A stretch of DNA of 64,000 bases from an uncultured Sulfurovum sp. (GCA_913055205.1 CAJXJN010000005.1:19298-83297); one strand, 5' to 3'. Counted from the stretch's first letter, positions 26,446-34,953 are shown. Program-made: numbers and translations. The notes: generated by a model not told the origin, from the sequence alone.

Positions 26446-27900
26446 ATGTTACTGCTCAATATACTTTTTTATACACTTTTTATTTTGGCTATGGGTTACT
26501 ATGCGATCACCAATCTTCAATGGTACAGCTATAAACTTGAACGTGTCATATTCCACCATACCAAGACATGGTGGCACTTTGCTTACTTCTTGGTACCGTT
26601 TGCACTTTATGAACTGGTAAGCAGTACTTCCGATTATGGTTTTGTAGTGGTCCTTGTCTATTTGGCAGTACTGTTCCGGTGGTACAGAGGACTTGACAAG
26701 CCATTGGTGTGGACGGGAAGGGTCAAACGCTTCTTTGCTGCGATGCTTCTTTTCTCTGTCTTTATAGTGGTAGTGTTTCATCACTTTGCCGTGATCCTTC
26801 CTATCTTCCTGGCATATTTCATTTCACTTTTCATTGAAAAGATGCTTTTTAACGGTTTTAAGGTCAAAGCACAAAAGAAGATAGAAGGAATGGAAGATCT
26901 GACAGTAGTGGGTATTACTGCGAGTTATGGGAAAACAAGCATCAAAAATTATGTGGAGCATCTTCTTAAAGCGAAGTACAGAACCTATGCAACACCGCGT
27001 TCTGTAAATACACTGGGCGGTGTTATGAAAGATGTCAATGATGATCTGCCTGAAGATACAGAGGTCTATGTTGTTGAGATGGGTGCCAGAGGTGAGGGTG
27101 ACATTGCTGAGATCACTACTTTTGTAAACCCTCAGTATGTAGTCGTGGGCAAGATAGGACCGGCACATATTGAGTACTTTAAGACTATGGAGAATATCCG
27201 TAATACCAAAATGGAGATACTTCAAACTGAAAGACTCAAAGAGGCATGGATACACGAGAGTGCTATGGTGAAACCAGAGTCAAATGTACATACCTTTGGA
27301 AGCAAAGAGAACCTGGATGTAAGATCAGGTGTACCTGCACCGGAATTTGTCATAGAAGATGTAGAAGCTACACTTGATGCAACAAGCTTTACGCTGAACG
27401 GTGTACGTTACTCTGCAAGTATTCTGGGTGCATTCAATGCCATGAACCTGGCTGCTGCAGTACTGGTAGCAAAAGCATTGGGACTGACCGATGAAGAGAT
27501 ACAAAAACAACTCTCCACACTCAAACCTGTAGATCACAGACTCCAGCGTATCGATGCAGGTGGTAAAGTCATTCTTGATGACAGTTTCAATGGAAACATA
27601 GACGGAATGATGGCTTCATTTGACCTGGTATCTACCTATGAGGGCAGAAAAGTGGTGATCACTCCGGGGCTTGTTGAGGTAGATGATGAACTGAATATTC
27701 AGGTAGCCAAACGTGCCAATGAAGTGTTTGATCTGGTAGTCGTTACAGGTGATCTGAACTATGCCATCTTCAAAGAGCATGTCGATGCAGACAAGTTGGT
27801 CAAACTTGCGAGTAAAGCTGAGATGGAGACGATGTTGGTTGAGCAGACAATGCCGGGAGATCTCATCTTGTTTGCAAATGATGCACCGTCTTTTGTTTAA
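26446..27900 (+). CDS. murF: MurF-type Mur ligase with N-terminal membrane domain
   Basis: Adds D-Ala-D-Ala to UDP-MurNAc-tripeptide, the last cytoplasmic step of precursor synthesis. The 484-residue protein begins with several hydrophobic helices (residues 1-130), typical of Campylobacterota MurF proteins and unlike the soluble E. coli enzyme. The Mur ligase core follows: ATP loop GITASYGKTSIKNY, YVVEMGARGEGDIAEIT, the hinge glycine region GAFNAMNLAAAVLVAKALG, KPVDHRLQRIDAGGKVILDD and DDSFNGNIDGMMASF. Its start codon directly follows the hydrolase stop. No ddl or mraY gene is nearby. Confidence 0.9.
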   Translation: MLLLNILFYTLFILAMGYYAITNLQWYSYKLERVIFHHTKTWWHFAYFLVPFALYELVSSTSDYGFVVVLVYLAVLFRWYRGLDKPLVWTGRVKRFFAAMLLFSVFIVVVFHHFAVILPIFLAYFISLFIEKMLFNGFKVKAQKKIEGMEDLTVVGITASYGKTSIKNYVEHLLKAKYRTYATPRSVNTLGGVMKDVNDDLPEDTEVYVVEMGARGEGDIAEITTFVNPQYVVVGKIGPAHIEYFKTMENIRNTKMEILQTERLKEAWIHESAMVKPESNVHTFGSKENLDVRSGVPAPEFVIEDVEATLDATSFTLNGVRYSASILGAFNAMNLAAAVLVAKALGLTDEEIQKQLSTLKPVDHRLQRIDAGGKVILDDSFNGNIDGMMASFDLVSTYEGRKVVITPGLVEVDDELNIQVAKRANEVFDLVVVTGDLNYAIFKEHVDADKLVKLASKAEMETMLVEQTMPGDLILFANDAPSFV

Positions 27901-27917
27901 CTTTCTTTTGTCTCTCC

Positions 27918-27967
27918 TTGTTACTTTTTCTTTTTTGTACTACGACAAAAGAGAAAGAAGTAAGCAA
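27918..27967 (+). terminator. Long T-rich/A-rich hairpin after murF
   Basis: TTGTTACTTTTTCTTTTTTGT (27918-27938) pairs imperfectly with the A-rich arm at 27945-27967 over about 20 bases with a loop of six. Its position 18 bases after murF and the following run of A residues in the plus strand suggest a bidirectional transcription stop between murF and the convergent META-domain gene. Confidence 0.6.
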
Positions 27968-28048
27968 AAAGAAAAAAACGTAAAGAACTGACGTATTTTA
28001 AAAATTGCCTTGATTATTTAAGCTTAGATGTATTAACGTTGCTACCTG

Positions 28049-28483
28049 CTATTTCCCCATCTTCTTAAAAAAGAGTTCATGATTTGGACTTTTGATGGTA
28101 ATACCGTCTATCCCGTATTTTCTATCTTCTCTTACAGAAAACCCCTCTTTGAGTGTTTCATGCAGTCGTTTGCTTACCCAGTTGTGGATTGGCTCCCTGC
28201 ATGCCATTTTGGTTGAGATGAGTACCGGGGTTCTCATATTGCTATTGGAATTTTTTTTCAGTGCTCCGCCTATACGGTTGCATCCGTCAAATCCGCTGAG
28301 TTTCATTTTGTTCATATCAAAATCTAAAATGGCTCTTGCCTTACGTACTTCTTTGCCATCCATCACGCGCAGATGCCAGTTCCCGTTGAGTTCGTCAGGG
28401 TCAATATGCTTTGTCTCAGCCGATACCTGACAGGTCAATAAAGAAACCAAAGCGGTGATAATAACTATTTTTCTATAAAGCAT
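28049..28483 (-). CDS. Secreted META-domain (HslJ-like) protein
   Basis: The 144-residue protein has a signal peptide (MLYRKIVIITALVSLLTCQV) and a META/DUF306 domain: LNGNWHLRVMDGKEV, LDFDMNKMKLSGFDGCNRIGG and the later RTPVLISTKMACREP, the typical W-L, GCNRxxG and MAC landmarks. Family members are envelope-linked and include HslJ, associated with stress tolerance; the molecular role is unclear. It is convergent with murF and divergent from the next gene. Confidence 0.85.
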   Translation of the reverse strand: MLYRKIVIITALVSLLTCQVSAETKHIDPDELNGNWHLRVMDGKEVRKARAILDFDMNKMKLSGFDGCNRIGGALKKNSNSNMRTPVLISTKMACREPIHNWVSKRLHETLKEGFSVREDRKYGIDGITIKSPNHELFFKKMGK

Positions 28484-28544
28484 TCAAAAACTTCCTTAGG
28501 GGATATTTTTGATATTATATTGCAGATTAACCAACGGAGCATAA

Positions 28545-29339
28545 ATGAGATCGGTTTTTTTATTTTTTTTATTTTTGACTGCACTTTTCAGTCAGGATAT
28601 CCAACTTACGCAAAAACAGGCAAACTATATCGCCAAAAAAGTATGGCAGAATGAAGGTGCGGGAAAAGACAAATATTTGATATGGTGGAACAAAGGTGAA
28701 GATTTTGCTTCACTTGGCATAGGGCATTTCATCTGGTTCCCAAAAGACCATACGGAGCGTTTCAGAGAGGTTTTCCCTATGGTGGTGGAATTTATGCAGA
28801 AAAAAGGTGTAGAGATGCCAAAATGGCTTACTCCTGAAACAGATCTTCCCTGGCAGACGAAAGAAGCGTTCTTCAGAGCAAAAAAAGCCAAAACCAAACA
28901 GTATATGGAACTTTTTCATTTCCTTAAAAGAACCATGCCTTACCAGGCAGAATTCATGGCAGACAGGCTCAGTAAAGCACTCCCCCAAATGCTGGAGAGC
29001 ATAGAAGATGAGAAAAAAGCAGATGTCATTCAAAGACGTTTTTATGAAGTGATGCATAACAAAGACGGAAGCATTAATGAAAGAGGTCTTTATGTGCTTC
29101 TGGACTATACCAACTTCAAAGGAGAAGGTACACTTAAAAGTGAACGCTACAAAGGGCAGGGGTGGGGATTGCTGCAAGTACTTTGGAACATGGATGATAA
29201 GGAGCTCAACAAGCAAAAAGCTTTTGCTGAGTCTGCTAAAAGCATGCTCTCAAGACGTATTAAAAATTCCCCTCCTGCCCGTGGTGAAGAGCGTTGGAGA
29301 AAAGGGTGGAATGTGAGGCTTGATACATATTGGAAGTAA
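28545..29339 (+). CDS. Secreted protein with lysozyme-like motifs, unknown family
   Basis: The 264-residue product carries a signal peptide (MRSVFLFFLFLTALFSQD). A conserved-looking stretch, KKVWQNEGAGKDKYLIWWNK followed by FASLGIGHFIWFP, has the glutamate and downstream Gly-His-Phe pattern seen in lysozyme-like glycoside hydrolases, and YKGQGWGLLQVLWNM recurs as an aromatic helix. These hints suggest a periplasmic peptidoglycan hydrolase, but I do not recognise a named family. Nearby cell-wall genes (L,D-transpeptidase, murF, NlpC/P60) make this plausible. It is a stand-alone gene ahead of the toxin-antitoxin pair. Confidence 0.65.
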   Translation: MRSVFLFFLFLTALFSQDIQLTQKQANYIAKKVWQNEGAGKDKYLIWWNKGEDFASLGIGHFIWFPKDHTERFREVFPMVVEFMQKKGVEMPKWLTPETDLPWQTKEAFFRAKKAKTKQYMELFHFLKRTMPYQAEFMADRLSKALPQMLESIEDEKKADVIQRRFYEVMHNKDGSINERGLYVLLDYTNFKGEGTLKSERYKGQGWGLLQVLWNMDDKELNKQKAFAESAKSMLSRRIKNSPPARGEERWRKGWNVRLDTYWK

Positions 29340-29404
29340 TCTTGACAATTTCTCTGCAAGTAGCTAAAATAGTACTAAAAAAGATACTAAAAAGGATATA
29401 AAAA

Positions 29405-29656
29405 ATGACACAAATTTTAGCAAACTATACAGCAAGTATCTCTGAACTGAAAAAAAGTCCCTCTTCTGTCATAGAAGAGGCACATGGTGAGACAGTGGCT
29501 ATTTTGAACCATAATAAGCCCAGTGCCTATTTGGTTCCCAGTGATGTATATGAGAATATGATGGATATTCTGGATGATTACTATCTAATGAAAGAGGTAG
29601 AAGAGAGATTAAATGATGGACAAAAGCCTGTCAAGGTCAATATAGATGAGCTATGA
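29405..29656 (+). CDS. Phd/YefM-type antitoxin
   Basis: An 83-residue protein of the Phd/YefM (StbD-like) family: TASISELKKSPSSVIEEAHG, then VAILNHNKPSAYLVPSDVYENM, the standard DNA-binding dimer fold with a flexible acidic C-terminus (KPVKVNIDEL) that would wrap the toxin. It overlaps the toxin gene by 11 bases, the normal antitoxin-first order, and an AAGGA site precedes its ATG. The dimer is expected to repress the pair's own promoter in the 65-bp upstream gap. Confidence 0.9.
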   Translation: MTQILANYTASISELKKSPSSVIEEAHGETVAILNHNKPSAYLVPSDVYENMMDILDDYYLMKEVEERLNDGQKPVKVNIDEL

Positions 29657-29933
29657 GCTTCATTTTAAACCTAAAGCACTTAAAGAGTGGAAAAAACTTA
29701 ATCATAGTGTAAAAGAGCAATTTAAAAAAAAGCTAAAAGAACGATTGGAACAACCAAAAGTTGTAAAAGACAGGCTTAAAGGGTATGAAAGTATCTACAA
29801 AATAAAATTACGAAGTGTTGGCTATAGATTAGCCTATGAAGTAAAAGATGAAGAGGTAATTGTGTTGGTTCTGGTTGTAGGCAAAAGAGAGAACAATAGT
29901 ATATATGATAATCTAAAAGCAAGAAGTGAGTAG
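29646..29933 (+). CDS. RelE/StbE-type toxin
   Basis: A 95-residue RelE/ParE-superfamily toxin: YELHFKPKALKEWKKLNHSV, then YKIKLRSVGYRLAYEVKDEE and a C-terminal KREN region with the basic and aromatic residues that cut mRNA at the ribosome in RelE. Paired with the overlapping antitoxin. Its stop is followed with no gap by the TRAP transporter start codon, so the toxin-antitoxin pair may also drive transporter transcription or have inserted directly in front of it. Confidence 0.9.
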   Translation: MSYELHFKPKALKEWKKLNHSVKEQFKKKLKERLEQPKVVKDRLKGYESIYKIKLRSVGYRLAYEVKDEEVIVLVLVVGKRENNSIYDNLKARSE

Positions 29934-31811
29934 ATGGAATTGCAATTTTCTTATTATTTGGACCGGATCTCAAAATACAGCGGATATCTAGCAGCCATCC
30001 TGGTAGTTATCCTCTCACTTTTAGTAGCCTATGATGCAGGGATGCGTTACCTGTTCTCTGCCGGCTCCATTGCTTTGCAGGAAGTAGAGTGGCATCTTTT
30101 TGATGTGATTTTTTTACTTGGTCTTACCTATGCGCTTAAACATGACAAACATGTAAGAGTAGATATTTTCTTTGAGCGTTACAGTCCCGATACAAAATCC
30201 ATAGTACAGATACTCTCTATGCTTCTACTTGTTGTGCCTTTTTCACTTTTGTTCTTGAATGATGCGTTTGATATGACGTATCAGAGTTATGTGCAGCATG
30301 AAGTCTCTTCTGATCCCGGGGGATTGACGCATCGTTGGCTCATTAAGGCTATGTTGGTGGTGGCTTTTGTGTTGTTGCTTCTTCAGGCTGTGAGTGAAGT
30401 GCTTAAAGCGTATCATCGGTTAGAGAATAAGATGGCACTCATCAAAACCCTCGTAGGTATAGCCCTTGTGGCTATACTCATTTATATGGCGTGGTTTAAC
30501 CGTATGGCATTTTGGTTTGATCCGGTATTCCTCATGTTCGGTTTGGCTTTGGTTTTACTTATGGCAGGCTTTCAGGTAGCCTTTGTCTTTGCAGGAGTGG
30601 CACTCTTTTTTGCTCTCATAAGTGATGAAGTAGGCTTGGGAGTACTTGAGATGCTTCCTTACAGGACCTACGGCATTATGGGTAATGTTACGCTGATGGC
30701 TGTACCGCTTTTTATCTTCATGGGGCTCATTCTTGAAAAGTCCAAGATGGCAGAGAATCTGCTTAGTTCTATGGGGAAACTTTTTGGGCAGGTAAGGGGC
30801 GGTTTAGCTATTTCTGTGGTGCTTGTGGGGGCTATTTTGGCAGCGAGTACAGGTATAGTAGGAGCTTCAGTGGTGATGATGAGCCTTATTGCTCTGCCTT
30901 TGATGCTGAAACACCATTACTCACCTGCATTGGCTTCAGGGAGTATTGCAGCGAGTGGAACACTGGGACAGCTTATCCCGCCGTCCATCGTCCTCATTGT
31001 TCTGGGTGATCAGATGCACCTTTCTGTGGGTGACCTGTTTAAGGCGGCAGTCGTACCGGGACTGCTGCTTATTATCCTCTACATTATTTATATTTTACTC
31101 ATTGCATATTTCAATAAAGAAGTTGCACCTGCTATTGTTTCAGACGAGCCATACGCTAAAGTGGTCAAAGAAGCGGTTAAAGCCATCATCCCGCCGCTTT
31201 TACTCATAGGGGCAGTGTTGGGGTCGATCTTTGCGGGGATCGCATCTCCTACAGAATCGGCGGCTATTGGGGTGCTTGGAGCTATGGGATTGGCTGTATT
31301 TAACAGAGCTTTCTCCTTTGATCTTGTGCGTTACGCAAGCATAGAAACCGTTAAGCTCACCGCGATGATCTTCATGATACTCATAGGAGCAACAGCATTC
31401 TCACTGGTATTTAACGAACTGGGTGGAGGAGACATGGCACTGGAGTTCTTTACAGGAGATATAGGAGACAAATGGACATTCATCCTCATAGCAATGCTTG
31501 TCATCTTCTTACTGGGATTCTTCATAGACTTTATCGAGATAGCCTTCGTAGTTGTACCTATCTTGGTACCTATCGTGGCATCGTTTGGTATAGACCCGGT
31601 ATGGTTTGCCATTCTCATCGCGATGAACCTGCAAGCCTCCTTCCTCACCCCACCTTTTGGATTTGCGTTGTTCTATCTCAAAGGAGCAGCAGGGAACAAG
31701 GTGAGTACGGGAGCTATCTATAGGGGTGTGGTTCCGTTTATCTTGTTGCAAGTGTTGGCGTTGGGGATCATTGTGTTATTCCCGGAACTGATCTATCTGT
31801 TTGGGAAGTAG
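29934..31811 (+). CDS. TRAP transporter fused small and large membrane subunits (DctQM)
   Basis: The 625-residue polytopic protein fuses the small subunit DctQ (about residues 1-165; YAGMRYLFSA-like DAGMRYLFS and HVRVDIFFERYSP) to the large subunit DctM (about 190-625; TGIVGASVVMMSLIALP, SGTLGQLIPPSIVLIVLGD, GIASPTESAAIGVLGA). Such secondary transporters move organic acids with a sodium gradient and need a periplasmic DctP solute-binding protein; none is adjacent, so the substrate cannot be guessed. A diverged copy of the last ~100 coding bases and the tail after the stop recurs at 37206-37333. Confidence 0.92.
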   Translation: MELQFSYYLDRISKYSGYLAAILVVILSLLVAYDAGMRYLFSAGSIALQEVEWHLFDVIFLLGLTYALKHDKHVRVDIFFERYSPDTKSIVQILSMLLLVVPFSLLFLNDAFDMTYQSYVQHEVSSDPGGLTHRWLIKAMLVVAFVLLLLQAVSEVLKAYHRLENKMALIKTLVGIALVAILIYMAWFNRMAFWFDPVFLMFGLALVLLMAGFQVAFVFAGVALFFALISDEVGLGVLEMLPYRTYGIMGNVTLMAVPLFIFMGLILEKSKMAENLLSSMGKLFGQVRGGLAISVVLVGAILAASTGIVGASVVMMSLIALPLMLKHHYSPALASGSIAASGTLGQLIPPSIVLIVLGDQMHLSVGDLFKAAVVPGLLLIILYIIYILLIAYFNKEVAPAIVSDEPYAKVVKEAVKAIIPPLLLIGAVLGSIFAGIASPTESAAIGVLGAMGLAVFNRAFSFDLVRYASIETVKLTAMIFMILIGATAFSLVFNELGGGDMALEFFTGDIGDKWTFILIAMLVIFLLGFFIDFIEIAFVVVPILVPIVASFGIDPVWFAILIAMNLQASFLTPPFGFALFYLKGAAGNKVSTGAIYRGVVPFILLQVLALGIIVLFPELIYLFGK

Positions 31812-31848
31812 GTGGGTGCGAGTAGCGTCCAAGACAACGTTTGATTTG

Positions 31849-31946
31849 AGAAACAAGGTAAATTAATGGCTTTAATATTTGAATTTTTATGTATCTCTAT
31901 GCGACACTTAAAAGCTCGATATTTTCCGTTTATTACCTTGTTTCTC
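31849..31946. repeat. 98-bp element with 14-bp terminal inverted repeats
   Basis: GAGAAACAAGGTAA at 31849-31862 and its perfect complement TTACCTTGTTTCTC at 31933-31946 bound a non-coding AT-rich core. It begins immediately after the point where the two copies of the TRAP 3' end stop matching (CGTTTGAT), making it the left edge of the island. It could be a miniature insertion element or a bidirectional terminator between the convergent TRAP and dGTPase genes. Confidence 0.6.
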
Positions 31947-31971
31947 CTCCTAGGTTTTATTATAAGCTATA

Positions 31972-33180
31972 TTATTTAAAGTATAATTTTTCAGTACTAC
32001 CTTTACCAAAATATTTTTCATATTCTTGGGCAGCAAATGAGTCCATCATTCCTGATATATAGTCAGTTATAATACGGTCTTTACAATCATGAATTGTTCT
32101 TAGTTCGGCTGGTAATAAAATATTATTTTTATTATATGTTTCATCACTATATACTTCAAATAAACCTCGTATAATTTTTTCTCCTCTTTTTTCATAGAGT
32201 TGAATATCTTTTTTACGTAATATTGCCTTAAATAATAATTTTTTTAATCCTTCGGCTAATAAAGCATGATTTTTATATCCTAATTCACCACTTACTAAGC
32301 CTATATCTGAACATAATATATGTACAATTGTAGATGTTAATTCTTTTTTTAATACTATTGAATACTCTTCTGAAGAATTTAAACTATTTGATTTTGATGC
32401 TTCCATTTGAATATTTTTTGTAATATCTATCATTGATTGTAATGCAGAAGTATATTTTTTATTGATTCTAAATTCATGAACAATTTCACCTAGACTTATC
32501 ATTCCAAAACTTATTGCATCTTCTAAGTCATGAGCAGCATATGCTATTTCATCTGCTAAATCCATAATTTGAGCATCTATACTTTTTTTTATTGATAGAT
32601 TATTTTTTTGTAATTCATTTGATAGAAACTTATAGTCATCATCATATAAAAACTTTTCAGAATTTTCTTCTTTAGTAAAAAAATATTTTGTTACTGACAT
32701 TAATGTTCTAATATTTAAATTAAGACCTGAATATTTATGGTGTTTTTTTTCTAATGTATTGAGTATTCTAAATGCTTGAGCATTTCCTTCATAACCTCCA
32801 CAATCAGAACTTAATTCATTTAAAACTACTTCTCCATGATGACCAAATGGTGGATTTCCAATATCATGTGCAAGTGCAGCTGTTTCAGTAACAACAGTAT
32901 CTTCTAATTCAAGTCCAAAAGCTATTGTTCGTGCAATTTGTGCTACTTCTAAACTATGAGTAAGTCTATTTCGATTAAACTTATTAGCATCAACTCCTAA
33001 TAATTGCATTTTACCTTGCAATCGTCTAAATGATGATGAATATAAAACTCTTGCATAATCCCTCATTAGTATTTGTCTATTATTTGAACGAGTATCATTA
33101 GTTTCATGAATACGATATTCTAAACATTTAATTAACTTTTCTTGTTCTTGTGCATATTCTTTTGTTTCGGTATCATACAT
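31972..33180 (-). CDS. dgt: HD-domain dGTPase (deoxyguanosinetriphosphate triphosphohydrolase)
   Basis: The 402-residue protein has the Dgt/HD-hydrolase signature: NRLTHSLEVAQIARTIAFGL, the metal-binding HD in ETAALAHDIGNPPFGHHGE, and a later DLADEIAYAAHDLEDAI with the fourth ligand aspartate. The opening YARVLYSSSFRRLQGKMQ is also typical. It splits dGTP to deoxyguanosine and triphosphate, and related enzymes protect bacteria from phage by draining dNTPs. The gene is distinctly AT-rich compared with the block before 31.8 kb and sits alone in the island, suggesting horizontal origin. A housekeeping role cannot be excluded. Confidence 0.92.
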   Translation of the reverse strand: MYDTETKEYAQEQEKLIKCLEYRIHETNDTRSNNRQILMRDYARVLYSSSFRRLQGKMQLLGVDANKFNRNRLTHSLEVAQIARTIAFGLELEDTVVTETAALAHDIGNPPFGHHGEVVLNELSSDCGGYEGNAQAFRILNTLEKKHHKYSGLNLNIRTLMSVTKYFFTKEENSEKFLYDDDYKFLSNELQKNNLSIKKSIDAQIMDLADEIAYAAHDLEDAISFGMISLGEIVHEFRINKKYTSALQSMIDITKNIQMEASKSNSLNSSEEYSIVLKKELTSTIVHILCSDIGLVSGELGYKNHALLAEGLKKLLFKAILRKKDIQLYEKRGEKIIRGLFEVYSDETYNKNNILLPAELRTIHDCKDRIITDYISGMMDSFAAQEYEKYFGKGSTEKLYFK

Positions 33181-33239
33181 ATTTATTCCTCATCTATTTG
33201 TAGTTCGTTTTACTTATAACGTTTGAGTTTACCAATAAA

Positions 33240-33277
33240 TGCCTACGAGGCATTTTCCTCGTCCCAAGCTTGGGGAC
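33240..33277. repeat. Two adjacent palindromes in the island
   Basis: TGCCTACGAGGCA (33240-33252) and GTCCCAAGCTTGGGGAC (33261-33277) are short inverted repeats eight bases apart, in the non-coding stretch after the dGTPase start. The rest of 33181-33819 holds no gene: decayed RAYT sequence at 33322-33553 and further short palindromes such as ATGCAT...ATGCAT near 33555-33580. Confidence 0.6.
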
Positions 33278-33321
33278 AAGTACTTGATCCTTTTATCTGC
33301 GGAACCTCTCTATTTCAAGTA

Positions 33322-33690
33322 ATCCTTAACACCTTCATAGTCCCTGGAAGAACTATATCTCCAATGTCTAGCTTCATCTACATACCCTCTTTTTACAGGG
33401 GTCTCATGTATATATTGTATCTTATTTATACCCTTAAGGGGCAACCCCTGTCATCATGACATCTGTTTGCATCAGCTGAGGATGAAATACGTATATCTAT
33501 TTCTTCCCATAGGAGAAGTGTATCATTTTTTTATTTCATTATGAGCTTTTTGGGATGCATATATAACTGATGCATTCCTAAGCTGAAGCTTTGGGGCAAG
33601 AAAAACTGCATACTCAAGCAGACAAAATGTAGCTTTATGTAGAATCAAGGTCTAACTTTGAATTTGGTTTGAAGACTTGGGCAGGTCTCG
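33322..33690 (-). pseudogene. Decayed RAYT transposase copy A
   Basis: The plus strand here resembles the antisense of the intact RAYT gene at 35019-35552: shared landmarks include AGCTTCATCTACATA, TTTTACAGGG, TGTATATA-TTGTATCTTA and TTCTTCCCATA in the same order, and a further stretch after 33640 matches copy B. Stops and indels remove any reading frame. A short insertion (CCCTTAAGGGGCAACCCCTG) interrupts it near 33430. Only the C-terminal half of a RAYT is represented. Confidence 0.65.
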
Positions 33691-33819
33691 GTTAGCTATA
33701 GCTATTTAAGTTATATTTGAATATTAAGTAGATATTCTATAGTAAGTACCTTGTTTATTTCTTGTTATATGATTTAAATTGACACCTAATAAAGATACAC
33801 TATTCTAAAAGGAGAATTG

Positions 33820-34248
33820 ATGGGAATTTTTAGTAGTTTATTTAGTAACAAACCAAAAGTGAGTTATGATCAAAAAGTTATTGAATATATAACAATATTC
33901 AAAGATGCATCTTTAGCAATGGTTACTAAAAACTTAATGAAGTCAGATGATAACAAGATGAAAATGTATATGTATTTTTTTGGTGTTATAGATTATGTTG
34001 CTCAAAATAACAACATCAGTGATTCAGAAACAATAGCAATACTAAAAGCATTTTTAATGAACGAATTAAACGTTCCATCTGATAAAGTTCGTTACATAGT
34101 TAATGAACTCATGGATAATACAACTAATGAGTATTATATGGAATACATGGTTATAGGAGGGAATGCAATTAGTGCATGGGCTAATGGAGATAGTTTTGCT
34201 CCAATGAAATTATTGGATATTCTTAATCCAATTAGTAAGGATATCTAA
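33820..34248 (+). CDS. Unknown helical cytoplasmic protein, cassette gene 1
   Basis: A 142-residue protein starting at ATG 33820 behind a strong AAAAGGAG site. No signal peptide or membrane segment; the sequence is helical throughout, with YDQKVIEYITIFKDASLAM at the start and MKLLDILNPIS at the end. Its length and all-helical look recall TerB-like folds, but the similarity is not provable by eye. The next gene begins immediately after its stop, so they form a two-gene operon. Both are AT-rich and sit between decayed transposase sequence and a miniature element. Function unknown; defence or stress roles are only guesses from context. Confidence 0.7.
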   Translation: MGIFSSLFSNKPKVSYDQKVIEYITIFKDASLAMVTKNLMKSDDNKMKMYMYFFGVIDYVAQNNNISDSETIAILKAFLMNELNVPSDKVRYIVNELMDNTTNEYYMEYMVIGGNAISAWANGDSFAPMKLLDILNPISKDI

Positions 34249-34767
34249 ATGGGATTCTTTGGAGATTTAGCTAATGCATTTAATGGTAATGCTAGAAATA
34301 GATATGATTTTATACATAATAAAGTATCTAATATACTACAATATAGAGACATTAAAAAGTTTTTTTATTCCGGTACACAGTTAGATAGAGAACAAAAAAT
34401 CATAACTTTTGTATTTTTGAATGGGTTATTTTATATTCTAACTTATCAATATGAACTTGGACATCATTATAATAAAGATTTAAATGATATTGAAAATAAA
34501 GCATTAGGTCTACAAAAACTATATATGAAAGATAAATTAAGTTGGTCTAATGTATATATTGATATGGTTATTAAAGATGTTCAAAACTATACATATAATA
34601 ATCCACAACATATTCAAGGCATATATAATATTGGAATTGTAGTTGCAGTTAATCTTACTATTGACTCAAATATTGCCTCAATGATAAACACTGGTGGTGA
34701 AATATCAGAGGCTAATGGATATAGAGTTTTAGATGATTTCATTGATTTACTTTATATGAAAAATTAA
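34249..34767 (+). CDS. Unknown helical protein, cassette gene 2
   Basis: The 172-residue product begins MGFFGDLANAFNGNARNRYD and lacks a clear signal peptide. The middle is aromatic-rich (FVFLNGLFYILTYQYELGHH) and the remainder helical, ending YRVLDDFIDLLYMKN. No known domain recognised. Its ATG follows the stop of cassette gene 1 directly, so the two are coupled. An amphipathic N-terminus of the MGxF type is shared with gene 1, perhaps for membrane or partner association. Low GC supports recent acquisition with the island. Confidence 0.68.
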   Translation: MGFFGDLANAFNGNARNRYDFIHNKVSNILQYRDIKKFFYSGTQLDREQKIITFVFLNGLFYILTYQYELGHHYNKDLNDIENKALGLQKLYMKDKLSWSNVYIDMVIKDVQNYTYNNPQHIQGIYNIGIVVAVNLTIDSNIASMINTGGEISEANGYRVLDDFIDLLYMKN

Positions 34768-34805
34768 ATACATATAATTAATGATAATTTATTTCGGAAC
34801 TTTAG

Positions 34806-34953
34806 AGGGTCAGGTAACAAACCACAAACAAAATAAAAAATGCTATACTTACACAATTATAGAGGAGTGACAGATGGCAAGAAGAGCAAGAGTTGATCTT
34901 GATGGATTTCATCATATTGTTAACAGTGGGGTGGCATGAATAATAGGTGTTTT
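34806..34953 (+). mobile_element. Miniature RAYT-derived element, truncated copy 1
   Basis: From AGGGTCAGGTAACAAACCAC onward the sequence matches the element at 36827-36993 almost base for base, through a promoter-like region, AGAGGAG ribosome site and an ORF of 21 codons (34874-34939) reading MARRARVDLDGFHHIVNSGV plus A, the N-terminus of a RAYT-type transposase. The right inverted end is missing; a REP palindrome and the intact RAYT lie there instead. Confidence 0.75.

Noticed and set aside
27761..27991. Plus-strand frame running out of the murF end into the hairpin
   Set aside because: It is out of frame with murF, its C-terminal part is just the translated A/T-rich terminator stem.
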